Assembly: GCF_000701505.1 (NCBI RefSeq)
Contig: NZ_JNJB01000011.1
Coordinates: forward strand, 186,001-250,000
Source of the DNA: Dyadobacter crusticola DSM 16708
GTDB lineage: Bacteria; Bacteroidota; Bacteroidia; Cytophagales; Spirosomataceae
Direction: 5' to 3'
Length of the DNA: 64,000 bases
Position numbers and translations under genes: made by a program. The notes beneath the pieces are model-generated. The model had not been told where the DNA came from. It did not search any database and was given only the letters and a program-made list of their open reading frames with translations. This document shows, piece by piece, positions 45,365 to 55,800 of this stretch (the stretch's first letter is position 1; every line of letters begins with the position of its first letter).

Positions 45365-46525
45365 CTACTTCCCAGCCAAATACTTGTTCCGATAAGCACT
45401 TGGACTACATCCCTTAGCCTGCCTGAATTGGCGGGCTATATTTTTGCTATCTGTCAAACCCATATCCAGTGCAATTTCAAATACCGACATATCTGTATCC
45501 AGCAGTTTCTGGGTAAACTTCTCGATCCGAAGGTTGAAAATGTACTTGTAAATAGGGTACCCGGTGATTTCAAGAAACCTTTTTTCCAATGCACGACGCG
45601 ACAATGGTACTTGCTTTACTACCTCATCAACATGAAGGTTTTTCTCGATATTCTGATGAATGTACTTTAATGAAGAAGCGATGTGATCGTCGTTTGTAGC
45701 GTATATGTCAGTCGAATGCCTCGTGATCACCTGCATGGGCTTCACAATAATATCATAATACTCGCCGGTACCATGCTGGATCATGTGGTCGAGCAACTTT
45801 GCTGCATCGTAGCCGCCTTTTTCCACGTCCAATGCGATACTTGAAAGCGGAGGATCGGACAAATCGCAGATCATTTCATCATTATCGACGCCAAGAACTG
45901 CGACCTCTTCCGGAATGCGGATACCCACGTGCCGGCAGGCTTCGGTAATGTGCTGCCCCTGGTTATCATCGCAGGTCATCAAACCGATCGGCTTTGGCAG
46001 CGATTTCAGCCAGCGGCTCAGCGAACTGGGCTTGTAGTACCAAAGCTCCGTAGATCTGGCCTTTTTGTGCTCAAAATAATGGACCTGATGTCCTTTTGAT
46101 TTAAGTCTTTCCTCGAAACCTTCTGCCCGCTCCCGAGACCAGACGATGTCATTAAAACCGTAAAACGCGAAATTGGTAAAGCCTTTTTTCAGAAAGTAGT
46201 CTGCACCCAGCTGGCCTGCTTCGTGGTAGGCGCCGGTGATGTTAGGTATCTCGGTAAAACGTTCCTTGAAATCCTGCGCGATAACAGGAATGCCCGCCTT
46301 GACTATCTTGTCGATCTCCTTATTATAAAGCTGACCGACAATTCCATCTGCACCCCAGTCGAGCGCCCATTGCAGGATACCATCAATCCCGATCGTTTCT
46401 CGATGAAAAAGCGGCATCCGGCAAAAAATCCACGGGCCAAACTCCTTTGAATACGCGTTGATACCCTTCATCAGGCTCTTGCTGTATTCCTCCGCGAAGT
46501 CAAGAAGGAGAATAACTTTGTACAT
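45365..46525 (-). CDS. Hybrid regulator: LacI-type sugar-binding domain with AraC DNA-binding domain (XylR-like)
   Basis: A 386-residue transcription factor. Residues about 1-270 look like a type I periplasmic-binding/LacI effector domain (GADGIVGQLYNKE, FAFYGFNDIVWSRERAEGFEE, GLMTCDDNQGQHITEACRHVGIRIPEEVAVLGVDNDEMICDL read in parts). Residues about 280-385 are an AraC domain with two helix-turn-helix units (LSRRALEKRFLEITGYPIYKYI and SVFEIALDMGLTDSKNIARQFRQAKGCSPSAYR, in parts). E. coli XylR has the same layout. It is the last gene of an operon four bases after the transporter gene, so it likely senses the imported sugar and controls the operon, including itself. Confidence 0.92.
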   Translation of the reverse strand: MYKVILLLDFAEEYSKSLMKGINAYSKEFGPWIFCRMPLFHRETIGIDGILQWALDWGADGIVGQLYNKEIDKIVKAGIPVIAQDFKERFTEIPNITGAYHEAGQLGADYFLKKGFTNFAFYGFNDIVWSRERAEGFEERLKSKGHQVHYFEHKKARSTELWYYKPSSLSRWLKSLPKPIGLMTCDDNQGQHITEACRHVGIRIPEEVAVLGVDNDEMICDLSDPPLSSIALDVEKGGYDAAKLLDHMIQHGTGEYYDIIVKPMQVITRHSTDIYATNDDHIASSLKYIHQNIEKNLHVDEVVKQVPLSRRALEKRFLEITGYPIYKYIFNLRIEKFTQKLLDTDMSVFEIALDMGLTDSKNIARQFRQAKGCSPSAYRNKYLAGK

Positions 46526-46529
46526 GATC

Positions 46530-47792
46530 TTAGTTTCCCGAAACCTTGAAAAGCTCTTTCACGCTGGTGACCGTTGCATTATTGACCAGAGGCTTAGCCC
46601 ATATTCCGATACTAAGTATATATCCCAGCGGGATCAGGAGAAACAGCATTGCTGACTGCAAGCCGAAGAGTTGACCCAAGCCGCCGACAATCAGCGGAAC
46701 AACTGCGCCGCCTGCAATGCCGGCACACAATATCCCGGAGAAAGTACCGTGATGCCGCGGGACGGAATTCAATGCGAGCGAGAAGATCACCGAATACATC
46801 ACAGAAGCGAAAAAGCCCGTAAGCGGAAAACCGTACAATGCCATTTGCTTTGAACCAAACAGCGCAGCCAGTAATGCGATTACTGCACCTGAGGTAAAGA
46901 AAACAAGCACTTTCCTGCTGTCTATCAGTTTCAGCAGGATCAAGCCCAGAAAGCAACCGACCGTGAGCAAGCCCCAGAAATATGAGATCACAGATGCCCC
47001 GGTTGTAGCAGGGTCAACATCGTGGTAAGTCTGCAGAAATTGTGAAATCCAGTTGGCAATCCCCTGTTCCGTACCCACATAGGCAAATATACCCAGAAAG
47101 AACAGCCAAACTTTCCGCGTGGCCGCAAGCTCTTTGAATGCATTTCCCACATCAATCCGCTCCTCTTCCAGTAACTCCACCTTGGGAAATTTAACAAACG
47201 CAATAAGTAAAACCATGACCAGAGCGATCATCGAGAATACCCAGTAAAGTGAAACCCATTTCAGGTTTTCAGGAACAAGATCATTCAAAATATCGATCAT
47301 GAAGCCCGATTGCCCTGAATGCACATGGAACACCAGGTAGGTGTATAACAACGGACTAAGGAAAGAAGCAGCACCGAAAAACAGCTGCGCCAATACAGAA
47401 AAGAATGCAAACCGCTCTTCACCGCCCGCCACACGCAAAAGCGGGTTGATCACTACCTGCAGCATAGCCATTCCAATGCCGATCAGGAACAATGAAGTTA
47501 ATGCAATCGCAAAACCAGGCAAAATAGCGAACAGCAATGCCCCTACAAATGCAAGAAGAAAAGCAGCTATAAGAATGCGTTTCTCACCGTACTTTTCAAC
47601 CATTAACCCGGCAGGAATGGACATTACCCCATAAGCCACAAAAAAAGCAAAGGGCAGAAAACCTGCCAAGCCCAGGCTCAGGCTGAAATCTCTTACGATA
47701 TCCGGGATAATCGGTCCCAGGATGTTCGTAAGAAAGGAAATGACGAAAAATATCAGCAGGATCAGTACGACAATGAAGCTGTTTCTTTGCAT
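46530..47792 (-). CDS. MFS sugar transporter (FucP/NagP-like)
   Basis: A 420-residue transporter with 12 predicted membrane segments of the FHS family (FucP, GlcP, NagP). Family-like blocks: FFVISFLTNILGPIIPD, FFVAYGVMSIPAGLMVEKYGEKRILI, LQVVINPLLRVAGGEERFAFFSVLAQLFFGAASFLSPLL in parts, and ANWISQFLQT. As it lies 28 bases after a GH20 hexosaminidase gene and four bases before a sugar-sensing regulator gene, N-acetylglucosamine or a related aminosugar is the likely substrate; this is inferred from context. Confidence 0.88.
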   Translation of the reverse strand: MQRNSFIVVLILLIFFVISFLTNILGPIIPDIVRDFSLSLGLAGFLPFAFFVAYGVMSIPAGLMVEKYGEKRILIAAFLLAFVGALLFAILPGFAIALTSLFLIGIGMAMLQVVINPLLRVAGGEERFAFFSVLAQLFFGAASFLSPLLYTYLVFHVHSGQSGFMIDILNDLVPENLKWVSLYWVFSMIALVMVLLIAFVKFPKVELLEEERIDVGNAFKELAATRKVWLFFLGIFAYVGTEQGIANWISQFLQTYHDVDPATTGASVISYFWGLLTVGCFLGLILLKLIDSRKVLVFFTSGAVIALLAALFGSKQMALYGFPLTGFFASVMYSVIFSLALNSVPRHHGTFSGILCAGIAGGAVVPLIVGGLGQLFGLQSAMLFLLIPLGYILSIGIWAKPLVNNATVTSVKELFKVSGN

Positions 47793-47820
47793 GAGGGTTT
47801 ATATGGATTTAAGCTCCTGA

Positions 47821-50427
47821 TTAAGGTACGCTCACAACGCTCGTGCAGCCGGATCTGCCTGCAATATCAAAGCATTTCAGCTTCACAGTGCCGGTAACTT
47901 TCACTGGCGCTTCATACAAGTCAGACTTGGCTGTCGGCTCCGAACCGTCAGTAGTATACCTGATCATCAATCCCGGCAGCTCTGAATTGGCTTTCAGCAT
48001 TCCATTCTCAATGATAGCGCCGGGCATTGGCATTCTGTAATTGTACCCTCCATTAATATACGCCCATTTCGGAAGTGCTTTCTGCGCCATGGTATTGGCA
48101 AAAATATTCCAGCCTTCTTTCATCATTTTCTTTCTGGCGGCATCGTCAGCCACAAACTCCCACTTCCTTTCGGCAGCCCAGGCACTTTCTGAAAAACCCA
48201 GCAGCTTGGGAAGGATCATATACTCCATCATATCCCGGCCTTTGATGGTTTCGCACCAAAGCTGCGCTTCTATACCCAGGATATTCTTTCTCGCGGCAGG
48301 TTTCAGTTGTTCTTTACCAACAAATTCCTCTTTCATAGGCTTGCCCATTGCCGTCTCCTCTGTCGTTTTAAACATATTGAAGGGCGCAAAAGCCCAGTTA
48401 TCCCAGGTATCAACAAACCCACCCCAGTAGAGACCTGGCTCTTTGGGATCGTTATTGTAAGACATATCGAAATAGAAATTGGTCACATTGCAAAGTACCA
48501 CCTGATAACCCGCATTCGCCATTCTATAACCCAGATCAACATCAAACACATTATTCCAGATATACGGCACCAGCGGACGATTGACAAACTCCGGATTAGC
48601 CAGGTAAGCGCCGGTAGCAGTTTTATTCAATGCAACTTCTTCCCAACCATGTACTTTCAGATTACGCTTTTCGAGCCTCGGCAGCAGGTTTCTCAGGAAG
48701 TATGTCTGCAAATTGCGGTACTCTTTGATTTCCGGATGCTCTTGCATGAGCTTGGCGATATTTGGTGATTTGGTCCACACACCTTCTGCCACTTCGTCTC
48801 CTCCTGTGTGGAATGTATCGAGCGTCAATCCCGCCTGCTTGTACAGTTTCGCAATTTCATCTACTACTTTCTCATAGAAATGGTAGGTCGACTCGCGTGA
48901 AATATCAACCACGTTATTCTTATAAGCCTGCGCCGACAAATAAACCGATTTATCCGCGGGATCAATCAGCCTGTACTCATTCGCTTCCTTTTCCTTGCCC
49001 TCTTTCATCAAACGCTCATACCGCGCCTCCATGGATTTGATCGCAGCCAGTGCGTGACCAGGAAAATTGACTTCCGGAATAACTTTGATGTGGCGCTCGG
49101 CTGCATATTTAAGTATCTCCACGAAATCCTCTTTCTTGTAGTATCCGCTTCCATATTTGTCCTTATCATAAGCTTTTGGTCCTGAACCGTAAGAAGGATG
49201 CAATGCAGATGCCTCCATTCCCGAGGTATGTTGCCGCTGTCCGCCAACTTCCGTCAGCTCTGGTAAACCATCTATTTCCAGCCGCCAGCCCTCGTCTTCC
49301 GTGATATAGAACAAAAAATGATTGATCTTATAAGCAGCCAGCAGGTCCAGTACCCGCTTGATGGATTCCTTGGTTTGGAAATTACGTCCAACATCCAAAT
49401 GCATGCTCCTGAACTGAAAACGCGGCGCATCTTCTACCTGCACATAGTTAAAAACAACCGGCGTACCCTGCTTTTGGTAAACTTCCACAGGCGCGAGCTG
49501 CACCAGGCTTTGCACTGCATAAAAAACGCCGGCTGCATCACTCCCTGTAATGGAAATCCCCGTCTCTCCTATTCCGAGTTTGTAAGCCTCTTTTGAAATT
49601 CCATTCACGTTAACCGCACCCGTTTTCAAAACAATGGCCGGCGCTTCTGCGGAATCACCTGTGGGCACGCCTGCGCGTATAGGCAGATCCGTGGCGATCA
49701 TTTCACGGAGTTTCTGGATCAAAAACTTAGCCTCATTTTCCAGACCTTCTTGATAAAATACCTGCGTCTGGCTGGTGAGGGTAAACGTTCCCTGTCCGGC
49801 AGTGAGCTTTACAGGACTTGGGATTATCTTCAGGAGCTGGTCTGCGGCAACTTTGGTGAATTGCAAATTGTGATTATATCTTGTTTCCGCCGTAGGAATT
49901 GGCATGAGATCTCTCTTTCCACGCAAGATTTGCTCTTTGGCAACAAAAGGCTCGACGGTATACTCCGTCACCTGCACGATCTCCTTTTCTTTGCCCTCAT
50001 TATCATAAAAAACAAAATACAAGCCCATCGGCGCATCGGTTTCCTTGATAATCGCCTCAGTACCTGTATAATTAACGATCACTGAATCCCCCGGAGCCAG
50101 TTTAAAATCCTTTGCAGCCACCATCCTGTACCAGTCGCCATTGATGTGCTCGACGGTAGCCGCCTGAGGCGTTTTGTTGGTCTGGATCGGCCGGGGCGAC
50201 ATGTTGAAAAACAGCTTCCAGTTGGTAGCATCCAAAGTAATATCGCTCCCATTTTTGATTACGAACCTGGCTTCGAAGCTACCATTGGGCTCGCCGAAAT
50301 TGTTCACCAGCTTCCAGGAAACACGGATCTTCTCGGCTTGCTCCTTGCTGATCTGGCCCGATTTGCCACAAGCTGAAAGGAAGAAGATCGCAACAATGAG
50401 AAACTGATAGTTAAATAGTTTTTTCAT
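47821..50427 (-). CDS. GH20 beta-N-acetylhexosaminidase lipoprotein
   Basis: An 868-residue lipoprotein (lipobox LSAC, C20). Domains in order: CHB_HEX N-terminal beta domain (about 30-165, WKLFFNMSPRPI), GH20b (about 198-335), the GH20 barrel (about 336-700) with the catalytic Asp-Glu pair D544-E545 in HTGGDEVAEGVW, PGHA at 456-459 and RxHxDxGRNF-like FRSMHLDVGRNF at 339-350, then a C-terminal domain (about 780-868, TTDGSEPTAKSDLYEAPVKV). It cuts terminal GlcNAc or GalNAc from chitooligosaccharides or glycoproteins by substrate-assisted catalysis. It begins the operon with transporter and regulator. Surface exposure is likely but not shown. Confidence 0.95.
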   Translation of the reverse strand: MKKLFNYQFLIVAIFFLSACGKSGQISKEQAEKIRVSWKLVNNFGEPNGSFEARFVIKNGSDITLDATNWKLFFNMSPRPIQTNKTPQAATVEHINGDWYRMVAAKDFKLAPGDSVIVNYTGTEAIIKETDAPMGLYFVFYDNEGKEKEIVQVTEYTVEPFVAKEQILRGKRDLMPIPTAETRYNHNLQFTKVAADQLLKIIPSPVKLTAGQGTFTLTSQTQVFYQEGLENEAKFLIQKLREMIATDLPIRAGVPTGDSAEAPAIVLKTGAVNVNGISKEAYKLGIGETGISITGSDAAGVFYAVQSLVQLAPVEVYQKQGTPVVFNYVQVEDAPRFQFRSMHLDVGRNFQTKESIKRVLDLLAAYKINHFLFYITEDEGWRLEIDGLPELTEVGGQRQHTSGMEASALHPSYGSGPKAYDKDKYGSGYYKKEDFVEILKYAAERHIKVIPEVNFPGHALAAIKSMEARYERLMKEGKEKEANEYRLIDPADKSVYLSAQAYKNNVVDISRESTYHFYEKVVDEIAKLYKQAGLTLDTFHTGGDEVAEGVWTKSPNIAKLMQEHPEIKEYRNLQTYFLRNLLPRLEKRNLKVHGWEEVALNKTATGAYLANPEFVNRPLVPYIWNNVFDVDLGYRMANAGYQVVLCNVTNFYFDMSYNNDPKEPGLYWGGFVDTWDNWAFAPFNMFKTTEETAMGKPMKEEFVGKEQLKPAARKNILGIEAQLWCETIKGRDMMEYMILPKLLGFSESAWAAERKWEFVADDAARKKMMKEGWNIFANTMAQKALPKWAYINGGYNYRMPMPGAIIENGMLKANSELPGLMIRYTTDGSEPTAKSDLYEAPVKVTGTVKLKCFDIAGRSGCTSVVSVP

Positions 50428-50621
50428 AAGGTTATATTCGGATTTGCCGGTGCCAGTGACTTTTACGGGTAGAAAGAGTAAGTATTTGACGTTTGTAATA
50501 CTGAAAAGTTGGCAAAATATACTAGCGCAGGTGATTTACCAGCAGTAATATTCATTTAATTATCTGCCTGATAGTCTTTCCAAAACATTCACCGGTAATA
50601 CAGCTTAAAAATGGTGGATTA

Positions 50622-51728
50622 ATGCAAAAACTAACGGGTACAACTTCCAGGCTTTTGTCGCTCGATGCAATGCGCGGGTTCACGATCGCAGCTATGATTA
50701 TGGTCAACTTTCCCGGAGATGATCACCATGTTTTTCCCACACTCCGCCATTCGAAATGGAACGGCTTGACATTTACAGATCTTATCGCACCCGTTTTCCT
50801 ATTCATCGTAGGTGTTTCCATTGCCCTCGCCTATTCAAATAGCCGAACTGAAAAAGCCGCCAGACCTGCGCTTTACCAAAAGATACTGATACGTTCCGCC
50901 AAAATCTTCGCGGTCGGAATGTTCCTGAATATGCTGCCTCATTTCAACTTCTCGGATCTCAGGTACACAGGCACGCTGCATCGTATTGCAATCGTGTTCC
51001 TGGTATGTGCGCTGCTCTTCCTGAATACGAGCTGGAAACAGCAAGCCGCTGTTGCGGCTTTGATACTGGTAGGCTACTGGCTGGCAATGACATTGATCCC
51101 AACTCCGACAGTTGGGATTGTGGTACTTGAACCCGGCCTGAACCTCGCCGCGTGGGTCGACCAACAGTATCTGCCCGGTAAAATGTGGCAGGGTAACTGG
51201 GATCCAGAGGGGATACTGAGCACCTTTCCGGCGGTCGCAACCGGGATTACGGGAATGCTCGCAGGAAGAGTACTCCTGCTTCCAATGTCAGCTAACGAAA
51301 AGAGCAACTACCTCATGCTGGGCGGCTTAATCTCCGCGTGTGCGGGATACTGCTGGGGACTTGTTTTTCCTGTAAATGAAAACCTGTGGACAAGCTCCTT
51401 CGTACTGGTAACCTCCGGATTTGCCTCCATGCTCCTTGGTGCTCTTTACTTTGTGATTGATATCAAAAACAACAAAGCCGCAATTACGCCTGGCGTAATA
51501 TTCGGGGCCAATGCAATTACCGCCTATGTGCTGGCTGACATACTGTCCCTGATCTTTTATCAATGGGACATTTCAGGTAGAACGCTGAATGAGATCGGCG
51601 TCAATGCATTTAACTCACTGGAAGTAAGCAAGGAATTTGCCAGCATGGTTTACGCGCTGCTCTTCGTATGTATCAACTTTATCCCGCTATATTTTTTGTA
51701 CAAAAAGAGGATTTTTATCAAGCTTTAA
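50622..51728 (+). CDS. nagX: NagX-type membrane acyltransferase (DUF5009 / HGSNAT-like)
   Basis: A 368-residue protein with about ten membrane segments, in the family of eukaryotic heparan-alpha-glucosaminide N-acetyltransferase. The hallmark is at the N terminus: LLSLDAMRGFTIAAMIMVN (SLDxxRG), then LTFTDLIAPVFLFIVGVSIALAY and YTGTLHRIAIVFLVC, with the conserved His in LHRIA. Members called NagX occur in GlcNAc-use clusters of Shewanella and Xanthomonas; the exact reaction is not clear. It is divergent from the GH20 operon with 194 bases between, probably sharing its regulation. Confidence 0.88.
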   Translation: MQKLTGTTSRLLSLDAMRGFTIAAMIMVNFPGDDHHVFPTLRHSKWNGLTFTDLIAPVFLFIVGVSIALAYSNSRTEKAARPALYQKILIRSAKIFAVGMFLNMLPHFNFSDLRYTGTLHRIAIVFLVCALLFLNTSWKQQAAVAALILVGYWLAMTLIPTPTVGIVVLEPGLNLAAWVDQQYLPGKMWQGNWDPEGILSTFPAVATGITGMLAGRVLLLPMSANEKSNYLMLGGLISACAGYCWGLVFPVNENLWTSSFVLVTSGFASMLLGALYFVIDIKNNKAAITPGVIFGANAITAYVLADILSLIFYQWDISGRTLNEIGVNAFNSLEVSKEFASMVYALLFVCINFIPLYFLYKKRIFIKL

Positions 51729-51742
51729 AAAATGCGAAGCGC

Positions 51743-52726
51743 CTACTTCTTGCCTTGCCACATCATCAATCCTTCAATTACCGCAACCAGCTGCTCCGCC
51801 GGCATATTGGGAGTCAGATAGGCATGCGGCCCCATTGGATCATCGCTCCATTTGTTGTTGCCGCCTTCTACAATGATCTTGCCACGCTTCAAACCAAAAT
51901 ATGGCTGCACTCCCCGCGCGGCGACGAGCACGGCAGTTTGGTCCCAGCTCATCCGGCCACCCGCATCCTCCTTACTTTGCGGCATTGCCATCGCAAATAC
52001 TTCTTTGACCGGACTGTTTAATCCTTCATTCGTCACCAGCTTCAAGCCAGTTTTGATCTCGTTACCGATCTCAAATCCGCTGAACAATATTTCCGTAGGC
52101 CATTCGGCAAAAACTTCTGCTGCGGCAACCGAGTCTGCATAAACGTTGTACTCGCGTCCTTCCGGGAATGCGCCGGCCATTGATACGAGTTGTTTCACTT
52201 TCTTTCTGATCAATGCAGGCCCGGCCAATGGAGAGATTTTGTCTGGCTGCGATTTCAACAGGTCTGCAAGGTTTGTTAAAAATCCAATGGTAACGATCGT
52301 GACACTTCCATCCGGCTCTTTGGCCAGAATCTGGCGATAGGTTTGTACTGCATCCGGAGCATCTGAGGTTTTTGCAGTTCGTGGTGGATATTTGCTGACC
52401 AGCATCTCAGGCCATTTTTGCGAAGCGCCAAAACTTACACCCCGACCTTTCGGTGCACCACCAGGTAGTTCCGGTCGGCCGAAGTAGGTATTCAAAATTT
52501 CAATTACCGGCACTACCAGCTCATTTTTGTTAGAAGAAATCACCGCCAGCGGCCTTATCTCCCCCTTATCTGCAAGCGCATGGAAAACTGCCATTGCGCC
52601 CACATCGTCATAGTCCGGACCAATGTCAGTATCAAGAATAACAGCCCTTCCGGATGCGCCTCTGTTTTGCGCTTCAAGATTGGACACTGCGAGGAAAAAT
52701 AGGATAATAGATAAAAACTTGTTCAT
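51743..52726 (-). CDS. Exported nucleoside hydrolase (IunH family)
   Basis: A 327-residue protein with a signal peptide (FLSIILFFLAVSNLEAQ) from the ATG at 52726; the longer frame begins with TTG and is rejected. The calcium and ribose-binding motif VILDTDIGPDYDDVGAM is present, with GFLTNLADLL, VSMAGAF, YNVYADSVAAAEVF and the C-terminal DQTAVLVAA. It splits nucleosides into ribose and base; in the periplasm this is scavenging. It is convergent with nagX (14 bases). Confidence 0.9.
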   Translation of the reverse strand: MNKFLSIILFFLAVSNLEAQNRGASGRAVILDTDIGPDYDDVGAMAVFHALADKGEIRPLAVISSNKNELVVPVIEILNTYFGRPELPGGAPKGRGVSFGASQKWPEMLVSKYPPRTAKTSDAPDAVQTYRQILAKEPDGSVTIVTIGFLTNLADLLKSQPDKISPLAGPALIRKKVKQLVSMAGAFPEGREYNVYADSVAAAEVFAEWPTEILFSGFEIGNEIKTGLKLVTNEGLNSPVKEVFAMAMPQSKEDAGGRMSWDQTAVLVAARGVQPYFGLKRGKIIVEGGNNKWSDDPMGPHAYLTPNMPAEQLVAVIEGLMMWQGKK

Positions 52727-52840
52727 AGTACTCGAGGAAATAACTTTCAGTTGTAACACCAAATCAACATTCGTTTGATCCCGGAGCTTTGCTGCATTTA
52801 CACGATAATTACATTATTTCTTAATGTTAATAAGCCAAAT

Positions 52841-55800
52841 TCACTCTTTCAAAAGCTTAAACACCTGCTTATCTTTTCCACTAGCTACTTCAAGCAGGTA
52901 AATTCCCTGCGGAAATGCAGTAGTTGACAAATCGATGGTTTGCTTTTGAGTAAAACCGCTCGCCTCGGCATGATCCTGCCTGAACAGCCGCCCGGACAAA
53001 TCATACAAATTGAATGTAACTGCCTTGCCAGGATCTGCCTGGTACATTACCTGAAATATCCCCGACGAGGGATTAGGATAGATGCTCCATTCGATTTTTT
53101 CGTCAAATACAACCGGCCGCACACGAGAGTATTGAAAAGAGCTGTCGGTATCAACCATTTTCAAACGGTAATATCGTACGCCAGTCTTCACATATTCCTT
53201 ATCGACAAAAGAGTACTTATTCCCGCCAGCGACACCGCCGCGTCCGCGCATTTCGCCGATCTTAACAAAAAGTCCCTTTCTGTAAGCTTCATTGCCTGAT
53301 GCAACTTCAATTTCAAAGCGGTCAAAATCCACTTCGGACACGGTTTCCCAGTCGACAATTACATCTTTACTTTGCTCGATACCGCCTTTTTTTCTCGCAT
53401 TAAAACTGATCAGATCGACGGGCAATGAAGCCGAATTCCCAACGAAGCCCTTTGCAAGCCAGAATTCCGAAAAGTTCTTCACCTTGAATTCTGCATAATA
53501 ACCCTTGTCAAAAGGCACAATCCTGACTTCCGTACCGTCATGAAACGACCAGCCGCCATCTGAATTATTGGCCAGGGTACCGTCCTCTTTGGACGTGTCA
53601 GCATTCCGGTATTTAGAGATCGCAAGCTGGTAAGCATTCTCAGGCTTGTCACAGGACTCACATCCGGTAGCATTGATCAGGGATTTGATCTCATTATCCA
53701 GAAAATACATCCTCACTCCAACTGAATCCTGCGGCGTCGCATTGGTTGGTTTAATGCTGAAATTGCGATCGAGATAGTAATGTAAGTTTGCATTCCGCAC
53801 GGTTCCTGAGCTCAAATAGCTTTGCACCTGCGTTTCTCCCAGGTTCTGTCCATTGGGGTAAATAGAGGCTACCAGCTTACCGTTTTGCGTAAAATGCACC
53901 CACGAATCGCCGCCGGCCACATTCTGCGCTGTGGCAGAAGCCATTGTACCCTCATCATAGATCCCATTTGGCTTGTCGTAAATGTGAATGTCATCCAGAG
54001 CGATCCCTTCGCGCGCTGTGAATCCATCTGATATCATCACAAAGCGGATTTTCAGGTCTGTGAAGCCGGTGGGCAATGCAATACTGGCGACGCGCCAGCG
54101 CAGGTCGCTTTCTTTACTCCACGCACCTTTTCCTGAGTAGGTCCGGTCATACCAGTTGGTACCCTGCCCGGAAGCTCCCAGCCTCGTCCACGCACCACCA
54201 TTTCCTGAGTATTCAAGATAAACAATGTCGCAAGGGGTTGGGTCACAATATTCCAGATCCAGCGCAACGCTGAAACTCAGTGTAGGCACCGCCATTCCCT
54301 CTACCTTGAAGCAGGGTGAATAGAGATAAGATTCTTCTTTGTCATTGTGACTGCCTGACAAGTTGGTTTTCCAGATTCTGGTGCCGCTTGCCGCAGTATT
54401 AACTGCGGCAGAAACGGGTGTCCCGTGCTGCCAGGAGCTATTTATTCCCTTTGCATTCCAGTAGCCATCATTGTTTTCAAACTTTTCCAGATATGGAAAT
54501 GCCGTGATAACAGGTGCATTGAAGAAAGACAGAAGCAGCGTGTCATTATCTCTGAAAGTATCTGTCGCCAGCGCTGACCAGACTTTCACCGTTTGTGCAC
54601 CCAGTGCCGATAAATTGGCTTTTGCCGAAAAAGTATAATCCAGGGTTGTTCTCTTTTCCATGGAAGGGATCGTTTCTGAAACAATGGTACCATTGCTTAG
54701 CTGAAACGAAACTGGTATGTCAGTCAGCGTCTGGGCTGAGCTGTTCCGGATTTTGACAGTAATGGACTCATTATCACCTAATCCGCAGCTTTCGGCAGCA
54801 GGACTCGCCAGGCCAAGTATCTGAATATCGTCCGACACAGTATATAGTTCGATATCATCAATGGAATATCCTGCGCCGCTCACTTCGTCTGCTGTAATGT
54901 TCCGCCCCCACTGGCCCCATCTTACCTGGAAGCTGGATGAAAGGTTTTTTCCATTGGCAGCGAGCAACTTACTAACTTCTATCCCATCGGAGGTCTTGTA
55001 TCCGTCCTGAGCCAGGTTTTGATTGGCGTACAAATCGTAAGCTTCAATCCAGGGATCGGTATCTTTTCCTCTTATCCAGACTTTGTTATTCGCGTGCGTC
55101 TTTTGTCCGTGATTTTTGTAGCTGAAAGTCAGCCTCACGTCGGCACTTTCCACATTATAATCGGACAAATTGAATGTACCTTCCAGATAGTTGGTATTCC
55201 CGCCTGAGAAATACCGGTTTGCATCCAGAGTCAAAGCCCGCTGGCCCGATTTGGCAAAACCTGAATTAACAAAAGTCCTGACCCTGCCCGCGTCCGCAGA
55301 AGTATATGAGAAATCATAGCGGCCGTCACCTTTCAAGCCGATCTGATTTGCTACAACGGTTTGAGCAGGCAGACTTTCCATATCATCCACAAAAGGCAGG
55401 CTAAGCGGATAGTTTTGCAGCTGCCTGAAAGTTTTGGTCAGGGTATCGTTTGCGGTGACCGGATCGGTAGCGGCGTGAATGTAAACTTTAAGTGTATAGT
55501 CGCCTAGGCTAGCCAGGTTGGCACCTGCTGAAAACGTGTGATCATACGTTTTTCCCTTCTCGATAAACGGCGTGATCGTTTCAAGGGGAACAGCTACGCC
55601 ATTGAGCGTATAGCCGACTTCAAAAGGCACATTCGAGTCCGTATCATCCAGGTTTTTGATCCTTATTTTAACAAACACTGAGCTGCTTAGCTCCGAAGAG
55701 GTATTCTTTCTGCCTGAGCTTGCCGGCGTCAGGATAGATTCAATTTTCAGGTCTTTGTCGGAAATAGTACCTGCACAGGTACCAGAGTCAGGTCGGCGGC

